Shown piece after piece: positions 1 to 5,744 of a stretch of 5,905 nt of DNA. This DNA comes from an uncultured Phascolarctobacterium sp. Its GTDB lineage: Bacteria > Bacillota > Negativicutes > Acidaminococcales > Acidaminococcaceae. The first letter of the stretch is position 1; each line of letters begins with the position of its first letter. The position numbers and the translations under genes are program-made. The notes below the pieces were generated by a model. It saw nothing but the letters and a program-made list of their open reading frames with translations. It did no database searches and had not been told where the DNA came from. The stretch lies in contig CAMFET010000060.1 in NCBI GenBank assembly GCA_945949475.1, positions 1-5,905 on the forward strand, in the 5' to 3' direction.

Positions 1-1012
1 ATTGCAGCGGAGCGGAGTCAGCAGCAGTAGCAGCAACGATGATGGTGTATTCCATTGCGCCGTGTTGTTCCAAGGTACGAACAATGCGGGCAACGTTGGA
101 AGCCTTTTGGCCGATAGCTACATAAATGCAGATAACGCCCAGGCCCTTTTGGTTGATGATGGTATCAACTGCAACAGCGGTCTTGCCGGTGCCACGGTCG
201 CCGATGATCAGCTCACGTTGGCCACGTCCGATGGGAACCAGTGCGTCGATACATTTAATACCAGTTTGCAGCGGGGTATCAACGGATTTACGATCTGCGA
301 TACCATGTGCAGGGGATTCAACAGGACGGTGTTCAGCTGCAACGATTTCGCCTTTGCCGTCGATAGGAGCGCCGATAGCGCTAACTACACGACCCAGCAG
401 GCCTTCGCCTACAGGAACTTCCATGATGCGGCCGGTACGGCGAACAACGTCGCCTTCCTTAATCTTGGTTTCGCCGCCCATCAATACGATACCAACGGAG
501 TCCGGGTTCAGGTTCAGAACCATGCCGGATACGTTGTGGGGCAGTTCTACCAATTCGCCAGCCATTGCGTTTTTCATACCGATAACGGTTGCGATGCCGT
601 CACCGATCTTCTCAACGATACCAACCTCTTCGAGATCAGCGTCCACTTTGTAATTCTCCAGCTTAGCGCTGAGAGCATCACCCATAGCTTCGGGCTTAGT
701 GTATTCGTGGATATCGATGCCGCTGAGGGCAACTTCCATCTTCTTCAGCTTACGAGCAGCGGAAGCATCAAATACCTTATCGCCAACTTGTACGATGATG
801 CCGCCGAGAATGGAGGGGTCAACCTTCTTGTTCAAGAAGATTTCACGGCCCAGCTTCTCAGTCAGAATTGCAGAAATGGATTGATACTCGTCAACAGTCA
901 ATTTCTTAGCTGTAGTAACGTTTACATCTAAAAGCTCTTTAATGGAGCCCAGATCAATTTTGAAGTCGGACAATTCTTGCTTCAGCAAAGCAATATTTTC
1001 TTCACTCTTCAT
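1..1012 (-). CDS. atpA: ATP synthase F1 alpha subunit with a delta C-terminal domain fused at its N-terminus (partial, 3' end outside window)
   Basis: This frame is open from an ATG at 1012 to the window edge, 337 codons with no stop, and is not closed inside the window. Residues 1-28 look like a charged helix. Residues 29-97 match the C-terminal domain of the delta subunit (AtpH): VTTAKKL, then KLGREI, KKVDPSILGGIIVQVGDKVFD and KLKKM. From about residue 104 the protein is a normal alpha subunit: KPEAMGDALSAKLENY, the beta-barrel segment GDGIATVIG and NAMAGELVEL, VPVGEGLLGRVV, GAPIDGKG, PIGRGQRELIIGDRGTGKT (Walker A, 271-278) and YVAIGQKAS. From memory the E. coli alpha Walker A starts at residue 169, so about 102 residues are added in front. 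Alpha forms the non-catalytic nucleotide sites of F1; the delta C-terminal domain normally binds subunit b of the peripheral stalk. No separate atpH is present. Walker A has Gly where Gln is usual (GDRQTGKT). The alpha assignment is very sure and the fusion is directly readable; its function is inferred. Confidence 0.95.
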   Translation of the reverse strand, partial: MKSEENIALLKQELSDFKIDLGSIKELLDVNVTTAKKLTVDEYQSISAILTEKLGREIFLNKKVDPSILGGIIVQVGDKVFDASAARKLKKMEVALSGIDIHEYTKPEAMGDALSAKLENYKVDADLEEVGIVEKIGDGIATVIGMKNAMAGELVELPHNVSGMVLNLNPDSVGIVLMGGETKIKEGDVVRRTGRIMEVPVGEGLLGRVVSAIGAPIDGKGEIVAAEHRPVESPAHGIADRKSVDTPLQTGIKCIDALVPIGRGQRELIIGDRGTGKTAVAVDTIINQKGLGVICIYVAIGQKASNVARIVRTLEQHGAMEYTIIVAATAADSAPLQ

Positions 1013-1021
1013 ATTGTACCA

Positions 1022-1030
1022 ATCACCTCC
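1022..1030 (-). promoter_or_regulatory. Strong ribosome binding site for the delta-alpha fusion
   Basis: The minus strand reads GGAGGTGAT, nearly the full complement of the 16S rRNA 3' end, ending 9 nt before the ATG at 1012 (GGAGG itself ends 13 nt before it). This fixes the fusion start at the delta-like part. GTG and TTG codons between the site and the ATG are out of frame and soon hit stops, so no alternative start competes. It shows the delta-like segment is translated as the N-terminus of alpha and is not an untranslated remnant. Confidence 0.85.
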
Positions 1031-1050
1031 GAATACCGGCTCTTAGCCCT

Positions 1051-1081
1051 GCTGTTTCGCATTTACAGCGGACCGCGTCCG
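1051..1081 (-). other. Two adjacent small stem-loops in the atpF-atpA gap
   Basis: The 104-nt gap 1013-1116 sits where atpH would be expected. On the minus strand it contains CGGAC-GCG-GTCCG (1081-1069, 5-bp GC-rich stem, 3-nt loop), then GCTGT-9 nt-ACAGC (1069-1051). The stems share one base at 1069. No T-run follows, so neither is an intrinsic terminator. They may set differential expression or mRNA processing between the membrane genes and the F1 genes, or may be chance. None of the three minus-strand frames of the gap encodes anything like the delta N-terminal domain. Confidence 0.45.
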
Positions 1082-1116
1082 GCCTAATAGGGAAACGAGC
1101 AAAATCACTGCATCAA

Positions 1117-1596
1117 TTATTTCATGATGGAATCAACAATTTTGCTAGCCATTTTTTTGTCTTCTTCAGAATTCAGCTTTTGCTCAACAATTTTGCCGGC
1201 AGCGATCATGGACAGGCTGATAACCTGTGCACGAACTTCATCCATAGCTTTCTTCTTTTCAGTAGCAATAATCTCTTTTTGAGCTGCTACATATTGCTCC
1301 TGCTCAACCTTAGTGTCAGCCATAATCTTGTCATGAGCTGCTTGAGCGGTTTTGCGGGCGTTTTCAATGATAGCCTGTGCTTCCTGTCTTGCATCCGCTA
1401 ATTTTGCAGCATATTCAGCTTTAACTGCTTCAGCATCCTTTTTAGCCATTTCAGCAGTCTCTAAATCGCTAGCAATTTTATTCTTGCGCTCTTCCATGAT
1501 ACCCAGTACAGGTTTGTAAACGAATTTAGCAAGAACGAAAACAAGAACCAAAAAGTTCAGGATTTGCGCGATAAGTGTTGCGTTAATATTAACCAA
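1117..1596 (-). CDS. atpF: ATP synthase Fo subunit b (peripheral stalk)
   Basis: This 159-residue protein is close to the usual length of bacterial subunit b (E. coli 156). It has one membrane helix at about residues 5-27 (LIAQILNFLVLVFVLAKFVY), then PVLGIMEERKNKI, the typical start of the stalk. A long Ala/Lys/Glu-rich helix follows to about residue 125, and the C-terminal segment ISLSMIAAGKIVEQKL normally contacts delta. Two copies of b form the stator that links subunit a to the top of F1. The start codon is TTG (1594-1596). An in-frame TAA lies directly upstream, so no earlier start exists, and AGGAG (1611-1607) lies 10 nt before it. It is 44 nt downstream of atpE. Its expected partner is the delta C-terminal domain, here carried on alpha. 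Confidence 0.96.
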   Translation of the reverse strand: MVNINATLIAQILNFLVLVFVLAKFVYKPVLGIMEERKNKIASDLETAEMAKKDAEAVKAEYAAKLADARQEAQAIIENARKTAQAAHDKIMADTKVEQEQYVAAQKEIIATEKKKAMDEVRAQVISLSMIAAGKIVEQKLNSEEDKKMASKIVDSIMK

Positions 1597-1640
1597 TTAT
1601 CTCACTCTCCTATTTGTTTTCTTAATTTACGGATTCTAGA

Positions 1641-1895
1641 TTATTTTACGAAGGGGTTAGCGAATACCAGTACTACAGCGATAACGTAGCACAGAATAGG
1701 CATGGACTCTACCAGACCTACGGATACCAGCATGTTGGTGAACAGCTTGCCAGCTTCTTCAGGTTGACGAGCCATGGATTCAATAGATCTACCAGTTAAG
1801 TTACCGTTACCAAGAGCAGCGCCCAGAGCTGCACCCAGGCAGATGAATGCAACAGCGACCATAGATGCTGCAATAATAATTGCGTTTTCAGTCAT
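1641..1895 (-). CDS. atpE: ATP synthase Fo subunit c (rotor ring)
   Basis: This 84-residue hairpin protein has two membrane helices (about 6-30 and 53-78) joined by the polar loop ARQPEEAG (residues 42-49), the hallmark of subunit c. Glu63 in helix 2 is the ion-carrying carboxylate, followed by Ser64 (VESMPI). By alignment from memory with the sodium-type Ilyobacter c subunit, its Gln32 becomes Asn30, Glu65-Ser66 is kept as Glu63-Ser64, Thr67 becomes Met65 and Tyr70 becomes Leu68. The ion (H+ or Na+) is therefore not settled by sequence. The helix 1 packing motif is mixed Ala/Gly (A23, G25, A27, G29, G31) where many c subunits have Gly at each place. The ATG is preceded by AGGAGG at 8 nt, the best spaced site in the operon, which suits a subunit needed in about 8-15 copies. 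Confidence 0.97.
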   Translation of the reverse strand: MTENAIIIAASMVAVAFICLGAALGAALGNGNLTGRSIESMARQPEEAGKLFTNMLVSVGLVESMPILCYVIAVVLVFANPFVK

Positions 1896-1957
1896 TGAAA
1901 TTTCCTCCTATCAATCATAAGACATTTTGATTTTAAATTTTTAGAATGACTTTTAAA
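1896..1957 (-). promoter_or_regulatory. A/T-rich leader and strong ribosome binding site of atpE
   Basis: The 62 nt between atpB and atpE are very A/T-rich on the minus strand (runs such as TCTAAAAATTTAAAATC), show no strong stem, and end in TAGGAGGAAATTTCA before the ATG. In E. coli a U/A-rich unstructured segment upstream of atpE raises translation of the c subunit. This stretch has the same look and position, so a similar enhancer role is an inference from composition only. Confidence 0.45.
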
Positions 1958-2668
1958 TTAGTGATGCGCAAAAGCCAGCGCGAAGCTGGTCAGAGCCAGC
2001 ATGGTGAAGATAAAGGCTTGCAAGAAACCAATAACCAAGCTGAACATTACCCAGAATTCAGGTACAACCCACGGAGCCAGTTGGTACAGTACAATCAACA
2101 GGATTTCGCCTGCCAGAATGTTACCGAATAGACGAAGGGCCATAGTCAACGGTTTTACAACTTCGTCTAACAAATGCAACGGCAAGAATGCGGGAGAAGG
2201 ACTAACATAGTGCTTGTAATGGCTCAAGCCCTTTTGGCCGATACCAATGATGTGCACACCGATTGCAACAGTCAAGGACAGTGCAAAGCAGGTGTTAACG
2301 TCGTTGGTAGGAGAAGTCCAGTGTACACCAACCTGCGGCAACATACCAATTTCGTTACTAATAAAGATGAACATGAAAAGGGTGATAATAAAAGGAGCCA
2401 TGTACTTGCGTCCTTTAATACCCAGTTGGCCTTCCATAAGATCGTTTAAGAATTCAATGAAGAACTCCATAACATTTTGGACTCCGCTAGGAACCATTTT
2501 CGGATTTTTGGCGGCCAGCAAGAAGAGAACAAACACTACTGCCATTGTAATCCAGGTCATATACATGGTTTGCATATGAATAACAATACCAGGTGCTACT
2601 TCTTGAGCAAGGTAATGGATAATCTCACCGGAATGTTCTTGTGCTGCAGCTGCTGCTTCATTTCCCAT
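1958..2668 (-). CDS. atpB: ATP synthase Fo subunit a
   Basis: This 236-residue integral membrane protein forms the ion half-channels beside the c ring. The essential Arg is R179 in KPLTMALRLFGNILAGE (residues 172-188), with N183 and E188 nearby. The last helix carries Q217 in GFLQAFIFTMLALTSFALA, equivalent to the conserved Gln of E. coli helix 5. Earlier family marks are ISNEIGMLP (103-111) and SPTNDVNTCFALSL (119-132). About five membrane helices are visible. The N-terminal residues 1-25 are polar and Ala/Glu-rich and should face outside. The ATG overlaps the atpI stop by one base (TAATG), and AGGAG lies inside the end of atpI, so translation is probably coupled. Nothing is truncated. Confidence 0.97.
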   Translation of the reverse strand: MGNEAAAAAQEHSGEIIHYLAQEVAPGIVIHMQTMYMTWITMAVVFVLFLLAAKNPKMVPSGVQNVMEFFIEFLNDLMEGQLGIKGRKYMAPFIITLFMFIFISNEIGMLPQVGVHWTSPTNDVNTCFALSLTVAIGVHIIGIGQKGLSHYKHYVSPSPAFLPLHLLDEVVKPLTMALRLFGNILAGEILLIVLYQLAPWVVPEFWVMFSLVIGFLQAFIFTMLALTSFALAFAHH

Positions 2669-3093
2669 TATTTCTCTCTCCTTTCTTCACGTTCCCCCTC
2701 TTTATTGAGCTGGTACGCGATAATTGTTAGATTAAAAAGTAAAAATATATGTATCAGCAGAAGGCCCATGCAGACGCCTGCCACATTGGCTCCCTGCCTT
2801 AACAACAAAATAATGATGCTGGATGCGGACAAAACCCGGTACCAGCGATGGCGCTTCATGATTGCAAGACCCCGCTGAGGGTCCTTTACATAGGGCAGTG
2901 CTTTTTTCATGCCATGAACCAGAATCACGGTGTCCAAAAGCCCCACCACGAAGCCGCGAAACAAGGACAACGCCGCCTCAGGATGCCCCAAAACCTGTAG
3001 TGCTATGACCATCACAAGGCCTATGCAGGCCGGCAGCATCAAAAAACGCTTATAACTACCCCTAACCACGGGCGTGAAATCAAAGTTCATCAT
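2668..3093 (-). CDS. atpI: ATP synthase subunit I (AtpI-like membrane protein)
   Basis: This protein of about 141 residues has four hydrophobic segments (about 16-36, 45-62, 89-100 and 104-127) and a basic, charged C-terminal tail (KEGEREERREK). Its place directly before atpB and its four-helix layout fit the ATP synthase subunit I family, which helps c-ring assembly and, with AtpZ, has been linked to Mg2+ supply in Bacillus. The start is uncertain. Codons at 3096 (TTG), 3093 (ATG) and 3090 (ATG) are consecutive, with GAGGA at 3111-3107 giving spacings of 10, 13 and 16. I chose the first ATG. The ribosome binding site lies inside the end of the preceding gene. The sequence is less conserved than the core subunits, so the family call leans partly on position. 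Confidence 0.85.
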   Translation of the reverse strand: MMNFDFTPVVRGSYKRFLMLPACIGLVMVIALQVLGHPEAALSLFRGFVVGLLDTVILVHGMKKALPYVKDPQRGLAIMKRHRWYRVLSASSIIILLLRQGANVAGVCMGLLLIHIFLLFNLTIIAYQLNKEGEREERREK

Positions 3094-3099
3094 CAAGAT

Positions 3100-3396
3100 T
3101 TACTCGTCCTCGTCCTGCATTACTGAATATACTAGCTTGAAGAAGGTCAGGAAAATCGTGACGATAGCAAGGCTGATACCTGCCAGACGAAAGGTGTGAT
3201 CACCTGTCTCAAAATAAGCATCCAGCCAATCCCCACCATAATAAGCCAGCAGAAAGTCGAAAACTATCATGGCGGCTAGGGATGACACGGTGGCCAGAGC
3301 GTTGAACATTTTAAGTCGTTGCTTACGCTCCCTTTCCTCCTTACGCTTATCCCTAATCTCCACAATTGACCTCGCCTTAACACCTAATTTTTCCAA
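3100..3396 (-). CDS. atpZ: AtpZ-like accessory protein of ATP synthase
   Basis: This small protein has a basic N-terminal stretch (RDKRKEERERKQRLK), then two membrane helices (about residues 32-53 and 66-88) separated by GGDWLDAYF, the recognisable AtpZ signature region (G-x-WLD), and an acidic tail (QDEDE). It is the first gene of the atp operon, just before atpI, the usual position of atpZ. The frame stays open up to a TTG at 3435, but that codon falls at the predicted transcription start and has no ribosome binding site. I place the start at TTG 3396 (98 residues), preceded by AGAAGG at 10 nt. GTG at 3363, with GCGAGG just upstream, is an alternative, and ATG 3310 would leave only the membrane part. 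The family is fairly sure; the start is not. Confidence 0.8.
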   Translation of the reverse strand: MEKLGVKARSIVEIRDKRKEERERKQRLKMFNALATVSSLAAMIVFDFLLAYYGGDWLDAYFETGDHTFRLAGISLAIVTIFLTFFKLVYSVMQDEDE

Positions 3397-3439
3397 GCTT
3401 AATAGACCTTCTGTGCAGTTCACAGAATGGTACAATATA

Positions 3440-3468
3440 ATTTTAATTTATTTCACAAAAATTGTCCA
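3440..3468 (-). promoter_or_regulatory. Promoter of the atp operon
   Basis: On the minus strand TGGACA (3468-3463, 5 of 6 to TTGACA) is followed after 17 nt by TAAAAT (3445-3440, 5 of 6 to TATAAT), in an A/T-rich setting. Transcription should start near 3433, leaving a leader of about 37 nt to the chosen atpZ start. The -35 box begins 2 nt after the wecB stop codon. No convincing terminator lies between wecB and this promoter. Confidence 0.7.
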
Positions 3469-3469
3469 C

Positions 3470-4636
3470 TCAATTATGCTGAAATTCGGAGAAATTTTCT
3501 ACAGAGTAGCCATTTTTGCGTAAAATTGCCTTAATAATTCGCTCGCAGGCCTTGCCATCCCCATAGGGGTTAGCAGCCTCCGCCATGGAGCGATAGTGCT
3601 CATCATCATCCAGGAGACGATTGGTTTCCTGGAGCACATCCTCGTAGGCAGTGCCCACAAGCTTTACTGTGCCTGCCTCCACAGCCTCAGGACGCTCGGT
3701 GGTATCACGCAGCACCAAAACGGGCTTGCCCAGCGCAGGAGCCTCCTCCTGAATACCGCCGCTATCGGTGAGAACAATATCCACCTTGGCCATCAAATTG
3801 GCAAAGGGCTCGTAATCCATAGGCTCGATAAGATGCACGCGGCTTAAATGCCCCAGCTCCTGGTTCACAATCTCGCGCACCTTGGGGTTTTTGTGGACTG
3901 GGAAAATAGCCTCCACATTCTCATGAGTCTCTAGCACGCTCTTCAGGGCGCGATACACATGACGCATGGGCTCACCCAAATTTTCCCTTCTATGAGTAGT
4001 CATCAATATCAGCTTATGACCTGTTGCAAACACCCTGTTAAAATCTTCATCAGCAAAATGATAATCTCCGTGTACAGTGGTTTGCAGCGCATCGATAACC
4101 GTGTTGCCGGTTATGAGGATACTAGCAGGATTAACATTTTCCTTCAGCAAATTCCCCTTGCTGGTAGCAGTGGGCGCAAAATGCATATCAGCCATAGCAC
4201 CAGTCAGCTTGCGGTTCATTTCCTCCGGATAGGGCGAATACTTGTTACCGGTTCTCAGGCCTGCTTCCACATGGCCCACAGGAATTTGGGCATAGAAGGC
4301 AGCCAGCGCTCCCGCGAAGGTAGTGGTGGTGTCGCCATGCACCAGCACCATGTCGGGCTTGGCCTCCTCCATAATTGGCTTCAGACCCATCAGGGCGCGT
4401 GTAGTTACATCATATAGAGTTTGACCACTGGTCATAATATTCAAATCATAATCGGGTACAATGCCAAATAAATCTAACACCTGGTCCAGCATCTCCCTAT
4501 GCTGGGCAGTAACAGCCACAATGGGCTGGATATATTCAGGATACTTGCGCATTTCTAAAACTAACGGACACATTTTGATAGCCTCCGGACGCGTGCCGAA
4601 AACTGTCATCAGCTTAAGCTTTTTTATCTTCTCCAC
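3470..4636 (-). CDS. wecB: UDP-N-acetylglucosamine 2-epimerase (non-hydrolysing)
   Basis: This 388-residue cytoplasmic enzyme interconverts UDP-GlcNAc and UDP-ManNAc through a 2-acetamidoglucal intermediate. Family motifs appear in order: GTRPEAIKM (14-22), TAQHREMLDQ (43-52), VHGDTTT (99-105), HVEAGLRT (122-129), PEEMNR (137-142), THRREN (214-219), DSGGIQEEAP (291-300) and RDTTERPE (310-317). D102, E124, E138 and H215 match the catalytic and binding residues described for E. coli WecB. Length is normal for the family. The start is GTG at 4636 with GGGAGG 7 nt upstream. It follows wecA by 24 nt and is probably cotranscribed. The product UDP-ManNAc would feed a surface glycan such as an enterobacterial-common-antigen-like chain, O-antigen or teichoic linkage unit; the window does not show which. 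The name mnaA would fit equally well. Confidence 0.96.
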   Translation of the reverse strand: MEKIKKLKLMTVFGTRPEAIKMCPLVLEMRKYPEYIQPIVAVTAQHREMLDQVLDLFGIVPDYDLNIMTSGQTLYDVTTRALMGLKPIMEEAKPDMVLVHGDTTTTFAGALAAFYAQIPVGHVEAGLRTGNKYSPYPEEMNRKLTGAMADMHFAPTATSKGNLLKENVNPASILITGNTVIDALQTTVHGDYHFADEDFNRVFATGHKLILMTTHRRENLGEPMRHVYRALKSVLETHENVEAIFPVHKNPKVREIVNQELGHLSRVHLIEPMDYEPFANLMAKVDIVLTDSGGIQEEAPALGKPVLVLRDTTERPEAVEAGTVKLVGTAYEDVLQETNRLLDDDEHYRSMAEAANPYGDGKACERIIKAILRKNGYSVENFSEFQHN

Positions 4637-4660
4637 GGTTTTTCCTCCCTCTTATAGATC

Positions 4661-5674
4661 TTATCGATCGTTCAGAATACCGATTTTTTTCGCTCCCACG
4701 GCCACGGCCGTAATAATCGCTGCGATAATAAGTGCTGCATAAAAGCCGTCAAACTCGGCCCACAGCACTGCGGCGATGCCCAAAATCGCAGTAATGCCAT
4801 ACATGAGCAGTACGGCCTGCTTTTGGTTCATGCCCATGGCTAAAAGGCGATGGTGCAAATGCCCCTTATCCGGCTGGAAGATGGGGCGTCCATTGCTATA
4901 GCGACGCATAATCGCAAAGGCTGTATCCATAATGGGCAGGCCCAAAGCAATAGCGGGCACGATTAAGGCTACCGTAGCTGCAGTCTTCACTGCACCATAG
5001 ACAGAAATCGCAGCCAGCATATAGCCGATAAACATACTGCCCGTATCACCCATAAATATCGTAGCAGGGTTGAAATTATAGCGAATAAAGCCGATGATGC
5101 CACCAGCCAAGGCCGCAGTCATCACCGCAATATGATAGTAGCCCATCTGCACGGCTACCAAAATCACCGTCAGTGAAGCGATGGCGGATACACCCGCTGC
5201 CAAGCCATCCAAGCCGTCAATCAAATTCACTACGTTGGTAAAGCTGATTACCCAAAAGATGGTCAACGGTATAGAAAGATAGTCCAAATAAAAATAGCCG
5301 CCAAAGGGATTATTGATCCATTCGATGCGAATATCGAAAAGGACCAGTACGCAGGCAGCAAAAATCTGCCCCAGCAGCTTTACCTTGGCCGGCAACTGGT
5401 ATTTGTCATCCAGCACACCAACGATAACTATCACCGTAGCACCCACCAGAATGCCCACGATATCCATCGTCATTTCCAGGCTTGCCACTGCGGCAACCAT
5501 GAAGGCAATATAAATAGCCAGTCCACCTAAGCGGGGCATAATCTTCTTATGCACCTTGCGATTATCGGGCTTATCGATCGCACCGATGAGAAAGGCTAAT
5601 TTCTTAATGTACGGGGTCAATATATAGCTTACTAAAGCAGCAAGCAAAAAGGGAAAACCATAAGCACTTAACAT
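4661..5674 (-). CDS. wecA: Undecaprenyl-phosphate GlcNAc-1-phosphate transferase (WecA/TagO family)
   Basis: This 337-residue multi-spanning membrane enzyme transfers GlcNAc-1-phosphate from UDP-GlcNAc to undecaprenyl phosphate, the first step of many surface polysaccharides. Motifs of the MraY/WecA/TagO family are all present: DKPDNRKVHKKIMPRLGG (34-51), LDDKYQL with D89-D90 (88-94), NLIDGLDGLAAG with D153 and D156 (150-161), IFMGDTGS with D210 (206-213), and the cytoplasmic loop with PDKGHLHHRLL, an HxHH motif at 272-275. About ten or eleven membrane helices are visible. The frame is open to an ATG at 5764, but that codon lies between the -35 and -10 boxes of the promoter and the extra 30 residues look unlike the family. 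The ATG at 5674, with GGAG 10 nt upstream, starts directly with the first membrane helix and is preferred. The exact sugar (GlcNAc against another HexNAc) is inferred from the adjacent wecB. Confidence 0.93.
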   Translation of the reverse strand: MLSAYGFPFLLAALVSYILTPYIKKLAFLIGAIDKPDNRKVHKKIMPRLGGLAIYIAFMVAAVASLEMTMDIVGILVGATVIVIVGVLDDKYQLPAKVKLLGQIFAACVLVLFDIRIEWINNPFGGYFYLDYLSIPLTIFWVISFTNVVNLIDGLDGLAAGVSAIASLTVILVAVQMGYYHIAVMTAALAGGIIGFIRYNFNPATIFMGDTGSMFIGYMLAAISVYGAVKTAATVALIVPAIALGLPIMDTAFAIMRRYSNGRPIFQPDKGHLHHRLLAMGMNQKQAVLLMYGITAILGIAAVLWAEFDGFYAALIIAAIITAVAVGAKKIGILNDR

Positions 5675-5704
5675 TCTATCTTTACTCCAGAATATACACA
5701 CACC

Positions 5705-5737
5705 AAAAAGGAAAGCGGGGCTCGTAGGCCGCTCCTT
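5705..5737 (-). other. 5'-terminal stem-loop in the wecA leader
   Basis: On the minus strand AAGG-AGCGG (5737-5729) can pair with CCGCT-TT-CCTT (5718-5708). The loop is 10 nt, the TT at 5713-5712 is a bulge, and the arm runs into a T-run ending at 5705. The predicted transcript start is about 5738, so the stem would begin at the first bases of the RNA. It looks like a terminator, but its position makes a 5' mRNA-stabilising or leader-control role more likely. It lies about 20 nt upstream of the wecA ribosome binding site. Confidence 0.4.
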
Positions 5738-5744
5738 GTTATAT

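Noticed and set aside
2..931. Long plus-strand open frame of 309 codons
   Set aside because: It is the codon-aligned antisense of the delta-alpha gene, which keeps it open. The protein has no recognisable domain, while the minus frame is a clear alpha subunit.
1013..1116. Hidden remnant of the delta N-terminal domain or a frameshifted atpH
   Set aside because: All three minus frames of the gap were read. Two contain early stops, the third has no start codon and resembles nothing, and 104 nt is too short for the domain.
1946..2878. Several plus-strand open frames opposite atpB and atpI
   Set aside because: They overlap each other and well-supported minus-strand membrane genes, and show no family motifs or ribosome binding sites.
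3397..3435. TTG at 3435 as the start of the AtpZ-like gene
   Set aside because: It coincides with the predicted transcription start of the atp promoter and has no ribosome binding site. A downstream start is more likely.
3455..3476. Possible terminator after wecB (AATTG-6 nt-CAATT then T's)
   Set aside because: The stem is only 5 bp, mostly A/T, and overlaps the wecB stop codon and the promoter -35 box. It is too weak to call.
3959..4417. Plus-strand 152-codon frame opposite wecB
   Set aside because: It is antisense to the conserved core of the epimerase and has no recognisable features of its own.
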